A DNA stretch of 64,000 nt from Streptomyces vilmorinianum (lineage in GTDB: Bacteria > Actinomycetota > Actinomycetes > Streptomycetales > Streptomycetaceae), in contig NZ_CP040244.1 in assembly GCF_005517195.1 (NCBI RefSeq), forward strand, positions 3,180,001 through 3,244,000. The letters are read 5' to 3'. Of the stretch, positions 43,293 through 52,396 are shown piece after piece; the first letter of the stretch is position 1, and every line of letters starts with the position of its first letter. The notes below the pieces were generated by a model. That model did no database searches. It was not told the origin of the DNA and saw only the letters and a list, made by a program, of their open reading frames with translations. A program made the position numbers and the translations under genes.

Positions 43293-44117
43293 TCAGTCGA
43301 GGATCTTGACCTCGTCGCCGACCCGGATGGTGCCCGTGTGCTCGGGGACGAGGTTCTGGCCGAAGATCAGCCGGCTGCCGTCCTTGCGGTGCCGGGCGAG
43401 GGTGCGCAGCGGTTCCTTGCCGCGCTCGGCGGTCCCCTGGTCGGTCGTGGTCACGACGCAGCGCCCGCTGGACTTGGCGACCCGGAAGGTGACCTCGCCG
43501 ATCGCGAGCCGCGTCCAGCGGTCCTCGGCCCAGGGCGCGGTCCCGTCGACGACCACGTTCGGCCGGAAACGGTTCATCGGCAGCGGGCCCTCGTCGGCGT
43601 GATCCCCCTGGGCGATCAGCGAATTGAGGGCGTCGAGCGAGGAGGTGGTGGTCACCAGAAGCGGATAGCCGTCCGCGAAGCTCACCGTCTCACCGGGTAG
43701 TGCGTACGCCGGATCGATCGGACGCCGGTGCCCCGGCTCGTCCATGTGGACGAGCCGGACCTCCGCCCGCAGGTATTCGCTGAACCACGCGTCGGCCGCG
43801 GGATCGGCCGGGACCGCCTCCACCGGAGTCTCGAAGACCTCCACCCGGATCGTGGACGACGGCCGCGGCACCTCGATCGACAGCGCCGGGCGGCCGGACG
43901 CGGACACCCTGATGCCGCCGCCCGGCAGCGATTCGGCCGAGGCCAACGCCATCCGCGGATGACGGCGTTGGGTCACGACCTTGCCCGAAGCGTCCACGAC
44001 GGTCCAACGGCGGTCACCGGCCAGTCCCCATGGCTGGACCTCCGCCTCGGCGGGCGCGTACCCACGCATCGCCTTGACCGGGTGGACGTGCACGGAACGC
44101 AGACGAGGAATCGGCAT
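43293..44117 (-). CDS. MOSC domain-containing protein
   Basis: A 274-residue protein with an N-terminal MOSC beta-barrel domain (RLRSVHVHPVKAMRGYAPAE) and a C-terminal MOSC domain containing the conserved Cys in KSSGRCVVTTTD and the end LIFGQNLVPEH. MOSC proteins bind molybdenum cofactor or transfer sulfur to it, as in the YcbX/mARC group. The ATG at 44117 follows AGGATGG on its strand. No molybdoenzyme gene is adjacent. Confidence 0.92.
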   Translation of the reverse strand: MPIPRLRSVHVHPVKAMRGYAPAEAEVQPWGLAGDRRWTVVDASGKVVTQRRHPRMALASAESLPGGGIRVSASGRPALSIEVPRPSSTIRVEVFETPVEAVPADPAADAWFSEYLRAEVRLVHMDEPGHRRPIDPAYALPGETVSFADGYPLLVTTTSSLDALNSLIAQGDHADEGPLPMNRFRPNVVVDGTAPWAEDRWTRLAIGEVTFRVAKSSGRCVVTTTDQGTAERGKEPLRTLARHRKDGSRLIFGQNLVPEHTGTIRVGDEVKILD

Positions 44118-44154
44118 GACGCCATCCTGCCAGCCGCTCCGCGCACGGAGTAGG

Positions 44155-44625
44155 TCAGTACCCCTGGCCCTGGTACGGGCGGTTGTAGGGGTCCTGGTAC
44201 GGAGCCGGTGCCGGGGCGGGCCGTGCGGCCGCCGGGCGCATCGCCTCGTACCCGGTGGCCACCGGACGCTGGGGCTGCGGGTGCTGGACACCGGGGTAGC
44301 CGCGCGGACCCGCGGGCTGCTGCGGGATGTACGGCGCCGGAGCGTGCTGCAGCGGCACGGGGGCCATCTGCTGCGACGGCTGCGGGTAGCCGTACGAGCC
44401 GCCGCCGCTGTAGGCGGGGGCGGGGCTGGGTGCCGCCGGGAGGGCGGGCAGGGCCGCGGGCAACGCCGGCAGGTAGCTGTTGCCGGTGTCGTACGCGGAA
44501 GGCACTCGGATCGGGGCGATCTGAGGCGTGCCCCGCTCCGCGACCAGGGAGTCGTAGATCGGGGTGTCGGGGAACGACGGCGCGGTGTAGTAACCGCCTC
44601 CGTAGGTGGAACGGGGGGAGGTCAT
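44155..44625 (-). CDS. Pro/Tyr-rich hypothetical protein (possibly DUF6643)
   Basis: A 156-residue low-complexity protein, MTSPRSTYGGGYYTAPSFPD, rich in Pro, Ala, Tyr and Gln, with no membrane helix. From memory it resembles DUF6643, a short Streptomyces family; composition is the main support. It lies on the same strand as the MOSC gene and may share a promoter in the 249-bp space before the TerD gene. No function can be given. Confidence 0.72.
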   Translation of the reverse strand: MTSPRSTYGGGYYTAPSFPDTPIYDSLVAERGTPQIAPIRVPSAYDTGNSYLPALPAALPALPAAPSPAPAYSGGGSYGYPQPSQQMAPVPLQHAPAPYIPQQPAGPRGYPGVQHPQPQRPVATGYEAMRPAAARPAPAPAPYQDPYNRPYQGQGY

Positions 44626-44874
44626 GGCTCATAAGGTAAGCCCACGATGTGCTGGTTGGGGAGCCCGATTAGAGGGTTGTTTGACGGGTTCTGAGTGACC
44701 GTCGATCCACAATGCGAGCGAACGTGACAAAAACGGTCGCCCGGAGAGGCGTCGATCTTGAAAAGGCGAGCTCGGAAGGGGTTACCCACGGGTCGCCCCG
44801 GGCACGTCCGCCATGCCCGGCATTAGCTTGACGTAAAGAAATCTTGATGCACCCGAGCCGCGATGGGGGCGAGC

Positions 44875-46155
44875 ATGTCCATGCTTAAAGGAGCCAATGT
44901 TCCGGTGCCGGCGCGCAGTGTGCGCGTGGAATTGGGCTGGCGTTCAGGTGCCGGAGTCCCGGACGTGGACGCCTCGGCGCTACTCCTTGTGTCGGGGAAA
45001 GTGCGCTCCGACGCGGACTTCGTTTTCTACAACCAGCCCGCGCACGCCTCCGGAGCCGTACGGCACGAGGGGAAGGGCCGGCCCGGAGGCCCCGATGGCC
45101 TCGTGACGGACGTCCTCGTGGTGGACCTGGAGCGGGTGGAACCCGCCGTCGAGCGGATCGTCCTCGCGGCCTCGGCCGACGGCGCCGACTTCGGACGCGT
45201 CCCCGGTCTGTACGTCCGCGTGACGGACGCGGCCGGCGGGGCGGAACTCGCGCGGTACGACAGCACCGACGCGACCGTCGAGACGGCGTTCCTGCTCGGC
45301 GAGCTCTACCGGCGCCAGGGCGCCTGGAAGTTCAGGGCCGTGGGGCAGGGCTACAGCTCGGGACTCGAGGGACTGGCGACGGACTTCGGCATCACGGTGG
45401 ACGAGCCGCAGCGCCCCGCGGCGCAGGCACGTCCGGCCGCCGTGACCCCGGCGCCCGCGGCCACGGCGGCCGCCGTGGCCCCGGTGCCTCCCGCCGCGCC
45501 CGCGCCCGCCCAGCCGGTGCGGCTCACGAAGGTCACCCTGACGAAGGAGTCCCCGACGGTCTCCCTCGCCAAGCAGGGCGGCACCTCCGGCGCCATGCGC
45601 GTGAACCTCAACTGGCAGATGCGCAAGCAGTTCACCGGCTGGGCCGCCAAACTCGGCCGCGCCGTCGCCCAGCACGCCGACCTCGACCTCGATCTGTGCG
45701 CCCTGTACGAGCTGACCGACGGCCGCAAGGGCGTCGTCCAGGCGCTCGGCAACGCCTTCGGGTCGCTGCACCAGGCCCCGTACATCCATCTGGACGGCGA
45801 CGACCGCACCGGAGCCAGCGCCTCCGGCGAGAACCTCACCATCAACCTCGACCACAAGGACAAGCTCCGCCGCGTCCTCGTCTTCGTGACCATCTACGAA
45901 GGTGCCCGCAGCTTCGCCGACCTGCACGCCACCGTCACCCTCCAGCCGCAGCACGGCGCGGCCGTCGACTTCTCCCTCGACGACTGCACCGTCCCCTCCA
46001 CCGTCTGCGCGCTCGCCCTCCTCACCCGGGAGAACGGCGACCTCGTCGTCCGGCGCGAGGCCCGCTATCTCGTACCGCAGCGCGGAGTCAGCCCGCAGCG
46101 GACCGTCGACCAGGCGTACGGCTGGGGCATGAACTGGACTCCGGGCCGCAAGTGA
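44875..46155 (+). CDS. Tandem TerD-domain protein
   Basis: A 426-residue fusion of two TerD domains joined by an Ala/Pro linker (about residues 178-215). Domain 1 starts [20 protein letters not shown] and has [13 protein letters not shown]; domain 2 has RVNLNWQM and [20 protein letters not shown]. TerD domains bind calcium and act in tellurite and stress responses; Streptomyces has many paralogues. ATG 44875 is preferred to ATG 44863 because GGGGGCGAG precedes it at normal distance and MSMLKG is the usual start. Confidence 0.9.
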   Translation: MSMLKGANVPVPARSVRVELGWRSGAGVPDVDASALLLVSGKVRSDADFVFYNQPAHASGAVRHEGKGRPGGPDGLVTDVLVVDLERVEPAVERIVLAASADGADFGRVPGLYVRVTDAAGGAELARYDSTDATVETAFLLGELYRRQGAWKFRAVGQGYSSGLEGLATDFGITVDEPQRPAAQARPAAVTPAPAATAAAVAPVPPAAPAPAQPVRLTKVTLTKESPTVSLAKQGGTSGAMRVNLNWQMRKQFTGWAAKLGRAVAQHADLDLDLCALYELTDGRKGVVQALGNAFGSLHQAPYIHLDGDDRTGASASGENLTINLDHKDKLRRVLVFVTIYEGARSFADLHATVTLQPQHGAAVDFSLDDCTVPSTVCALALLTRENGDLVVRREARYLVPQRGVSPQRTVDQAYGWGMNWTPGRK

Positions 46156-46156
46156 C

Positions 46157-47338
46157 TCACCGGTCGGGCGCCGCCTCGGGACGGGTGTAGGTCCGCCCCT
46201 TCCAGGCGGCGCCCCGGCCCCGGTAGTGCTGCACCGCCGAGTCCACGGTCATGAGGAGATAGAGCAGCGCGGTGAACGGGAGCGTGGGGGCGAGCCAGAG
46301 CGGCTGCCGGTAGTAGCGGAGCATCGGGAGGTACGTCCCCGCCATCACCGCCCACGCGAGCCCGCCCGCCCAGCCGGCGACCGCGTCCCCGCCGAACACC
46401 CCGGCCGCCAGCGCCACCGGGGGAGCGAGATAGACGACGGCAAGCCCCGCGACCGTCCCGGCGAGGACCAGCGGGTTGTGCCGGAGCTGGGCGTACGCGC
46501 TGCGCGACACCATCCGCCACAGATCGGCCAGACGCGGATACGGGCGGACGCTGTCCACCCGCTCGGCCAGCCCCAGCCAGATCCGCCCGCCGGCCCGGCG
46601 CACCGCCCGCGCCAGCGACACGTCGTCGATCACGGCCTGCCGGATCACCTCCGGCACCCGGGCCCGCTCGGCCGTCTCCGTCCGCAGCAGCACACAGCCC
46701 CCGGCCGCCGCCGTCGCCAAGGGCCGGCGCCGGTTGATCCAGCGGAAGGGATAGAGCTGGGCGAAGAAGTAGACGAAGGCGGGTACGACCAGCCGCTCCC
46801 AGAAGCTCGCCACCCGCAGCCGCGCCATCTGGGACACCAGATCCAGATCGGCTCCGACCGCCGCCGCCACGAGGCGGCGCAGACTGTCCGGCTCGTGCGC
46901 GATGTCCGCGTCGGTCAGCAGCAGATACTCCGGGCCACGCGTGCGTGCCAGAGCGATGCCGTGCCGCAGCGCCCACAGCTTTCCCGTCCAGCCCGGCTCC
47001 GGCTCGCCGGGAGAGGCGACCGTCAGCGGCACGCCGCCGTAGCGCACGGCCAGCTCACCGGCCAGCTTCCCCGTGCCGTCCGTGCTCCCGTCGTCGACGA
47101 GCACGATCTCCACCTCGCCCGGATAGTCCTGCGAGAGCAGCGAGGGCAGGCTCAGCGGCAGCACCTCCGCCTCGTCCCGCGCCGGTACGACGACGGCGAC
47201 CCGGGGCCAGCTCCCGGGCTCCACGCGTGCGTGCGCGGGCGGCAGCCGCTGATCGGTACGCCAGAAGAACCCCTGACCCAGCAGCAGCCACCCCCAGGCG
47301 GCCAGCGAACCCACGGCGATCCAGGCAATGGCGCTCAT
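46157..47338 (-). CDS. Membrane glycosyltransferase family 2, HpnB-like
   Basis: A 393-residue glycosyltransferase. An N-terminal helix (IAWIAVGSLAAWGWLLL) is followed by a GT-A domain: VAVVVPARDEAEVLPLSL, VLVDDGSTDGT, LLLTDADI (DxD) and CVLLRTETAERA, then three C-terminal helices and LYLLMTVDSAVQHY. It resembles HpnB-type enzymes linked to hopanoid glycosylation, but no hopanoid genes are adjacent. Its stop is one base after the convergent TerD stop. Confidence 0.88.
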   Translation of the reverse strand: MSAIAWIAVGSLAAWGWLLLGQGFFWRTDQRLPPAHARVEPGSWPRVAVVVPARDEAEVLPLSLPSLLSQDYPGEVEIVLVDDGSTDGTGKLAGELAVRYGGVPLTVASPGEPEPGWTGKLWALRHGIALARTRGPEYLLLTDADIAHEPDSLRRLVAAAVGADLDLVSQMARLRVASFWERLVVPAFVYFFAQLYPFRWINRRRPLATAAAGGCVLLRTETAERARVPEVIRQAVIDDVSLARAVRRAGGRIWLGLAERVDSVRPYPRLADLWRMVSRSAYAQLRHNPLVLAGTVAGLAVVYLAPPVALAAGVFGGDAVAGWAGGLAWAVMAGTYLPMLRYYRQPLWLAPTLPFTALLYLLMTVDSAVQHYRGRGAAWKGRTYTRPEAAPDR

Positions 47339-47396
47339 TCGCCGCAGTCTGCCCCAGATCGGCGGCCACGCAAGGGTGGTCGGCTAGGGTGACCGG

Positions 47397-48182
47397 GTGA
47401 AGATCGCGCTCATGGACTCCGGAATCGGCCTGCTCCCGGCAGCGGCCGCGGTTCGCCGACTGCGGCCCGACGCCGATCTGGTCCTCTCCAGCGACCCCGA
47501 CGGGATGCCCTGGGGCCCGCGGACCACCGAGGACCTCACCGAGCGTGCCTTGGCCGTCGCCCGGGCCGCCGCGGCGCACGAGCCCGACGCGCTGATCGTG
47601 GGCTGCAACACCGCCAGCGTGCACGCCCTGCCTGCGCTCCGGGCCGAGCTGGAGCCCCGTATCCCGGTGATCGGCACGGTTCCCGCGATCAAGCCCGCCG
47701 CGGCCGACGGCGGCAAGGTCGCCATCTGGGCGACCCCTGCCACCACCGGCAGCCCCTACCAGCGCGGGTTGATCCGCGACTTCGCCGACGGGGCCGAGGT
47801 CACCGAGGTGCCCTGCCCCGGGCTCGCCGACGCCGTGGAGCACGCGGACGCGGGCGCCGTGGAGCGTGCCGTGGCGGCCGCCGCGGCCCTCACCCCGCGC
47901 GATGTACGGGCCCTGGTGCTCGGCTGCACCCACTACGAGCTGGTCGCCGAGGAGATCCGCGCCGCGGTGCAGGCCGCCGACCTGCCGCCGGTGGTTTTCC
48001 ACGGCTCTGCCGGGGCAGTCGCCGCACAGGCGCTGCGCCGTATCGGCGCCGAGCCCGCGCCCGCCGCGACCGGTTCCGGCGGCCTGACCGTGCTGCTGAG
48101 CGGTCGGACCTCGGAGCTGCCGGCCGCCGCCCTGAGGTATGCCGAAGGGCGACTCCTCCGGGCCGTGGCCCCCGCCCGCTGA
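47397..48182 (+). CDS. Glutamate racemase-like protein
   Basis: A 261-residue Asp/Glu racemase superfamily protein with both catalytic cysteines present (IVGCNTAS and VLGCTHYEL) and the opening MDSGIGLLP. It would interconvert L- and D-glutamate for peptidoglycan or act on a related amino acid. The GTG start at 47397 lies six bases after TAGGGT, suggesting a leaderless transcript. It may be a paralogue of the housekeeping murI, which usually sits elsewhere in Streptomyces, so I give no symbol. Confidence 0.85.
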   Translation: MKIALMDSGIGLLPAAAAVRRLRPDADLVLSSDPDGMPWGPRTTEDLTERALAVARAAAAHEPDALIVGCNTASVHALPALRAELEPRIPVIGTVPAIKPAAADGGKVAIWATPATTGSPYQRGLIRDFADGAEVTEVPCPGLADAVEHADAGAVERAVAAAAALTPRDVRALVLGCTHYELVAEEIRAAVQAADLPPVVFHGSAGAVAAQALRRIGAEPAPAATGSGGLTVLLSGRTSELPAAALRYAEGRLLRAVAPAR

Positions 48183-48243
48183 CGGGTCGCCGATCGGCGT
48201 CGACGAGGCGCCGTATGAGCGGAACGTGAGTAGGCTGCTACCC

Positions 48244-48810
48244 ATGAGGGACCATCCCCGCCACCCCCGGCCCTTGGACATGGACGCACCGCTGCCCGAG
48301 GTCTGGACCGGCCGTGCCACCAACCGCCTGCAGTGGGTGGCCGCGGCCGCCGGCGCCGCCTGTATGGCCCTGGGCATCACCCTGGCGGTGGAATCACCGT
48401 GGACCTCCGGCATCGCGCCGCTCCTGATGGCCGTGATCGGCTGCGTCGCGGCCGGACTGCTGGTGCTGTTCGGCACGCTCGCCTTCGTCCATGTCGAGGT
48501 GAAGGTGGACGACCGGGCCATGGAGGTCCGCTGCGGCCACATGGGAGTGCCGCGCCGCCGCATCCTGCTCGCCCACGTGGTCGGCGCCGAGTACCTCCCG
48601 AAGGTCACCCCCCGCCAGTGGGGCGGCTGGGGATACCGCTGGCGCCCGGAGAAGGGCAAGGCGGTCATCGTGCGGAGGGGCGAGGCCCTGACCCTGAGGC
48701 TCGACGACGGCCGTTCGTTCACGGTCACGGTCGACGACGCCGAGGCGGCTGTCCGTGTCATCCGCGACCGGCTGCGCCCCCCGACCCCGACGGGGCCGAC
48801 GAGCGCCTGA
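48244..48810 (+). CDS. DUF3093 family membrane protein
   Basis: A 188-residue protein with two adjacent membrane helices (LQWVAAAAGAACMALGITLA and APLLMAVIGCVAAGLLVLFG) and a C-terminal beta-rich domain. The match to DUF3093, conserved in actinobacteria and of unknown function, is from memory. The ATG at 48244 lies seven bases after TAGGCT, again suggesting a leaderless mRNA. It is followed by a 15-bp tandem repeat. Confidence 0.83.
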   Translation: MRDHPRHPRPLDMDAPLPEVWTGRATNRLQWVAAAAGAACMALGITLAVESPWTSGIAPLLMAVIGCVAAGLLVLFGTLAFVHVEVKVDDRAMEVRCGHMGVPRRRILLAHVVGAEYLPKVTPRQWGGWGYRWRPEKGKAVIVRRGEALTLRLDDGRSFTVTVDDAEAAVRVIRDRLRPPTPTGPTSA

Positions 48811-48854
48811 GCTCCTCGCCTCCACGGCTGGGAGACTGCCGGCTCGGCGACTTC

Positions 48855-48944
48855 CTGCGGTGCGACTGCCTGCGGTGCGACTGCCTGCGGTGCGACTGCC
48901 TGCGGTGCGACTGTCGGCTGCGAGCCTCCCTGCGGTGCGACTGC
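48855..48944. repeat. Six 15-bp tandem repeats
   Basis: CTGCGGTGCGACTGC is repeated at 48855, 48870, 48885 and 48900 (last base changed), followed by a degenerate unit and a sixth near-exact copy at 48930. The array lies between convergent genes. The unit is not a multiple of typical CRISPR repeats and has no spacers. Confidence 0.9.
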
Positions 48945-48980
48945 CGGTCGTGCCTCCGTACGGCTCTGTGGCGTGCGCCG

Positions 48981-50012
48981 TCAGCCGTCGGGGAGCGAGG
49001 GGGCACGGGCCGTCGCCAGGCCCGCCAGGAGGCCGGCGCCCGCGGTCACCGGGGTGAAACTCAGCGCGTTGCCGACCGCGGCGAGGGCGGCGAGCGCGGC
49101 GAGCGTCGCGGCGGCGGTGAGGACGACCGCCGTCGTGCGGGGCGAGGACCACAGACCGCACAGCAGCCAGCCGTAGGCCGCGCCCAACAGGACCACCCCC
49201 GGCACCCCCTGCTCCGCCGCCTGCTGGAGCGGGGCCGAATGCGGCGTCCCGTCCGCGTACAGCGTCTCCCGGGCCGTCGGGCTGAGCGCGCCGAACCGGT
49301 CCGGTCCGATCCCGAGCAGCGGGTTCTCCTTGGTCAGCGCGACCGCGTCCTGCCACAGCAGCACCCGGTGGCGGGTCAGCTGGCCCTCCAGGGAGACCGT
49401 GAGCCCCTCGGGAAGCGTCTCCTCCGCCACCGCCCACGAGGCCCCGACGACCAGCCCCGTCGCCAGCGCGAGCCCCGCGAGCCCGAGGAACCGGCGCCGC
49501 ATCCGTACCGCGGCCAGCGAACAGAGCAGGACGCCGAGCGAGGCGACGAAACCGACCACGGAACCCAGCGCGAGGGCCACGCCCGCCACCACAAGGGCGA
49601 GGACCCGCAGCAGGAGCCTGCCCGGCACCGAACCGGCCGCCGAGGCCGCGCAGCAGGCCGCACCGGCGGCGAGTACGAGGAGCGCGGCGGCCGCTCCCGT
49701 GTGACCCGGCGGCAGGGAGCCGGCGGGGGAGGCACCCGGGATGCCGGGCCCGGAGGCCAGCACGAGCCCGAGGGCGGCGAGGGAGGCGACCGTGGCGGCG
49801 GCGACGGGAAGCAGCGTGCCGGAGATCCGGCCGCAGGCGTAGCCGGCGGCGAGCGCGAGCACGGCGAGAAGGATCCCCTCGGGACGCGCGTCCCGTCCGG
49901 TGGCGCTGACGAGCGACCACAGCACGCAGGCACCGAGGACCAGGACACCGGCGACATCCGGCGCCCGGCCACGCTCGCGCACGGCGGCCCCCTCAGCCGC
50001 AGGTGCAGCCAT
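48981..50012 (-). CDS. O-antigen ligase-like membrane protein
   Basis: A 343-residue multi-pass protein with about nine helices. The diagnostic loop is LTKENPLLGIGPDRFG, and HSAPLQQAAEQG lies in the large external loop near the C-terminus, as in the Wzy_C/O-antigen ligase-polymerase family. In a Gram-positive organism the acceptor would be a wall or exopolysaccharide. ATG 50012 follows a GGGGGG run. Divergent from the Lnt gene; no polysaccharide cluster is nearby. Confidence 0.82.
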   Translation of the reverse strand: MAAPAAEGAAVRERGRAPDVAGVLVLGACVLWSLVSATGRDARPEGILLAVLALAAGYACGRISGTLLPVAAATVASLAALGLVLASGPGIPGASPAGSLPPGHTGAAAALLVLAAGAACCAASAAGSVPGRLLLRVLALVVAGVALALGSVVGFVASLGVLLCSLAAVRMRRRFLGLAGLALATGLVVGASWAVAEETLPEGLTVSLEGQLTRHRVLLWQDAVALTKENPLLGIGPDRFGALSPTARETLYADGTPHSAPLQQAAEQGVPGVVLLGAAYGWLLCGLWSSPRTTAVVLTAAATLAALAALAAVGNALSFTPVTAGAGLLAGLATARAPSLPDG

Positions 50013-50201
50013 CCCCGTCGACCCCCCGATCAGTCTGGCGGACACGGTAACGGGGTGGCCGGGGTTTGTGGAGCGAAAGCGCAGGAACGTTGCGGCAGAA
50101 GGGAACACCGCGGCGGAAGTACGCGAAGGTCGCGAAGGGAACAGGGGGATGGCGCGGGCCGGGCTCCTCCCGTCCCAGGCAGGCGCCGTAGACTCCGCAA
50201 C

Positions 50202-51803
50202 GTGAGCACCACGATCGCGCCCGTCGACGCCTCCGGCCCCGCCGCCGCCTCCGAGCCCGGCCCGACCGGCCTCCGGCGCCTCGTACGACCCGGCGCGGCC
50301 GTGCTGTCCGGGGCCCTGCTCTTCCTGAGCTTCCCGCCCCGCCCGCTGTGGTGGCTCGCGCTGCCCGCCTTCGCACTGCTCGGCTGGACGCTGCGCGGCC
50401 GCCGGCTGCGCGCCGGATTCGGCCTCGGGTACCTCGCCGGTCTCGGCTTCCTGCTGCCGCTCCTGATCTGGACCGGCGCCGAGGTCGGCCGGTTCCCGTG
50501 GATCGCCCTGTCCGCCGTCGAGGCCCTGTTCATCGCCGCGGCCGGACTCGGGATCGCGGCCGTCTCCCGGCTGCCCGGCTGGCCGGTCCTCGCCGCGGCC
50601 GTGTGGATCCTCGCCGAAGCGGCACGCGCGCGTGTCCCGTTCGGCGGCTTCCCCTGGGGCAAGATCGCCTTCGGGCAGGCCGACGGATTCTTCCTCCCCC
50701 TGGCGGCCGTCGGCGGCACCCCGGTGCTCGGCTTCGCCGTCGCCCTCTGCGGCTTCGGCCTGTACGAGGTGATCCGCCAGGTCCGCGCCTACCGCGCGAC
50801 CGGCGTCGTCCCCCGCGGCCCGCTCGCCGCGGCCGCGCTCACGGTGCTCGTCCCGGTCACCGGAGCCCTCGCCGCACTGCCGCTCGTCGACGACTCCGCG
50901 GAGGACGGCACGGCGACCGTCGCGGCCGTGCAGGGCAACGTGCCGCGCCTCGGACTCGACTTCAACGAGCAGCGGCGCGCGGTCCTCGACAACCACGCCG
51001 CCCGCACCACGGAACTCGCGGAGGACGTCAAGGCGGGCAAGAAGCCGCAGCCCGACTTCGTCCTGTGGCCGGAGAACTCCTCCGACATCGATCCCTACGC
51101 CAACCCCGACGCGGCGGACGTCATCGGCAAGGCCGTCGAGAAGATCGGCGTACCGACCGTGATCGGCGCCGTCATCGCGCCGGAGACGGGCAAGCTCCGC
51201 AACACCCTCATCGAGTGGGACCCGGACAAGGGCCCCGTCGCCACCTACGACAAGCGGCACGTCCAGCCCTTCGGCGAGTACATCCCGATGCGGCCCTTCG
51301 TCCGCGTCTTCAACAGCAACGTCGACCGCGTCAGCCGCGACTTCGGGCCGGGCGACAAGATCGGCGTCTTCGACCTCGCCGGCACCAAGGTCGGCCTCGC
51401 CACCTGCTACGAGGCGGCCTTCGACTGGGCCGTACGGGACACCGTCACGCACGGCGCCCAGCTCATCTCCGTACCGAGCAACAACGCGACCTTCGGCCGC
51501 AGCGAGATGACCTACCAGCAGCTCGCGATGTCCCGGGTGCGGGCGGTCGAGCACAGCCGGTCCGTCGTCGTACCGGTCACCAGTGGCGTCAGCGCGATCA
51601 TCAGGCCCGACGGCCGGATCGTGCAGCAGACGGAGATGTTCACCCCGGACGTCCTGGTCGACAAGGTGCCGCTGCGCTCCTCGCTCACCCCGGCGACGCG
51701 GATGGGCACCCTGCCCGAGGCGCTGCTGGTGGCGGTGGCGGCGGCCGGGCTCGGCTGGTCGGCGCTGCGGTCCGTGCGGGCCCGCCGGAGCCGCGACGTC
51801 TGA
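50202..51803 (+). CDS. lnt: Apolipoprotein N-acyltransferase
   Basis: A 533-residue integral membrane enzyme that N-acylates the N-terminal cysteine of lipoproteins. Six or so N-terminal helices precede a nitrilase-type domain with the catalytic triad Glu291 (WPENSSD), Lys351 (TYDKRHVQPFGEYIP) and Cys402 (LATCYEAAF). The GTG start at 50202 lies seven bases after TAGACT, predicting a leaderless transcript. Actinobacteria do N-acylate lipoproteins, and Streptomyces often carry more than one Lnt. Confidence 0.94.
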   Translation: MSTTIAPVDASGPAAASEPGPTGLRRLVRPGAAVLSGALLFLSFPPRPLWWLALPAFALLGWTLRGRRLRAGFGLGYLAGLGFLLPLLIWTGAEVGRFPWIALSAVEALFIAAAGLGIAAVSRLPGWPVLAAAVWILAEAARARVPFGGFPWGKIAFGQADGFFLPLAAVGGTPVLGFAVALCGFGLYEVIRQVRAYRATGVVPRGPLAAAALTVLVPVTGALAALPLVDDSAEDGTATVAAVQGNVPRLGLDFNEQRRAVLDNHAARTTELAEDVKAGKKPQPDFVLWPENSSDIDPYANPDAADVIGKAVEKIGVPTVIGAVIAPETGKLRNTLIEWDPDKGPVATYDKRHVQPFGEYIPMRPFVRVFNSNVDRVSRDFGPGDKIGVFDLAGTKVGLATCYEAAFDWAVRDTVTHGAQLISVPSNNATFGRSEMTYQQLAMSRVRAVEHSRSVVVPVTSGVSAIIRPDGRIVQQTEMFTPDVLVDKVPLRSSLTPATRMGTLPEALLVAVAAAGLGWSALRSVRARRSRDV

Positions 51804-51822
51804 CGGTTCATGATCGAACTCG

Positions 51823-51852
51823 TTGGGTCCTTGATCCAAGAGAGTCTAGGGT
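51823..51852 (+). promoter_or_regulatory. Promoter of the Nudix gene
   Basis: TTGGGT (51823-51828) and TAGGGT (51847-51852) have an 18-bp spacer. The -10 lies six bases before ATG 51859 with no ribosome site, indicating a leaderless mRNA. Confidence 0.65.
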
Positions 51853-51858
51853 CGAGCC

Positions 51859-52341
51859 ATGGGTACTCCAGACTTCATCCGCGACCTGCGGGCCAGCGCC
51901 GGCCACCAGCTGCTCTTCCTGCCGGGCGTGAGCGCCGTCGTCTTCGACGACCGAGGCCGGGTGCTGCTCGGCCGACGGGCCGACAACGGCATGTGGTCGA
52001 TCATCGGCGGCATCGTCGAACCCGGCGAGCAGCCCGCGGCCTGTGCCGTCCGCGAGGTGTACGAGGAGACCGCCGTACGCTGCGAGGTCGAGCGCGTCGT
52101 GCTCGTCCAGACCCTGCGCAAGCCCGTCGTCTACCCCAACGGCGACCAGTGCCAGTTCATGGACGTCTCCTTCCGCTGCCGCGCCGTCGGCGGCGAGGCC
52201 CAGGTCAACGACGAGGAGTCGACCGACGTCGGCTGGTTCGACGTGAACGACCTGCCGCAGATGAAGCGGTTCTCGCACTTCCGGATCGAGCAGGCGCTCG
52301 CCGACGAACCCACATGGTTCGACCCCATGCCCACCAGCTGA
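51859..52341 (+). CDS. Nudix hydrolase
   Basis: A 160-residue Nudix enzyme: the box is GGIVEPGEQPAACAVREVYE followed by ETAV, with the lead-in RRADNGMWSI. Length and the C-terminal DVGWFDVNDLPQM fit the ADP-ribose/small-nucleotide diphosphatase branch. It cleaves nucleoside diphosphate-X substrates with magnesium. It differs from the kinase-fused Nudix at 14175. Its stop is 55 bases before the dehydrogenase start. Confidence 0.92.
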   Translation: MGTPDFIRDLRASAGHQLLFLPGVSAVVFDDRGRVLLGRRADNGMWSIIGGIVEPGEQPAACAVREVYEETAVRCEVERVVLVQTLRKPVVYPNGDQCQFMDVSFRCRAVGGEAQVNDEESTDVGWFDVNDLPQMKRFSHFRIEQALADEPTWFDPMPTS

Positions 52342-52396
52342 ACTATGGGTCCGGAACACATCGGTTGAGGCTGGGGCGCTTCATACAGTGCGGAGC

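Noticed and set aside
44626-44874. Riboswitch before the TerD gene
   Set aside because: The 249-bp space has short hairpins and a TTGACG box but no recognisable aptamer core or convincing -10.
48855-48944. CRISPR array
   Set aside because: Repeats are 15 bp and directly adjacent, with no spacers and no cas genes nearby.
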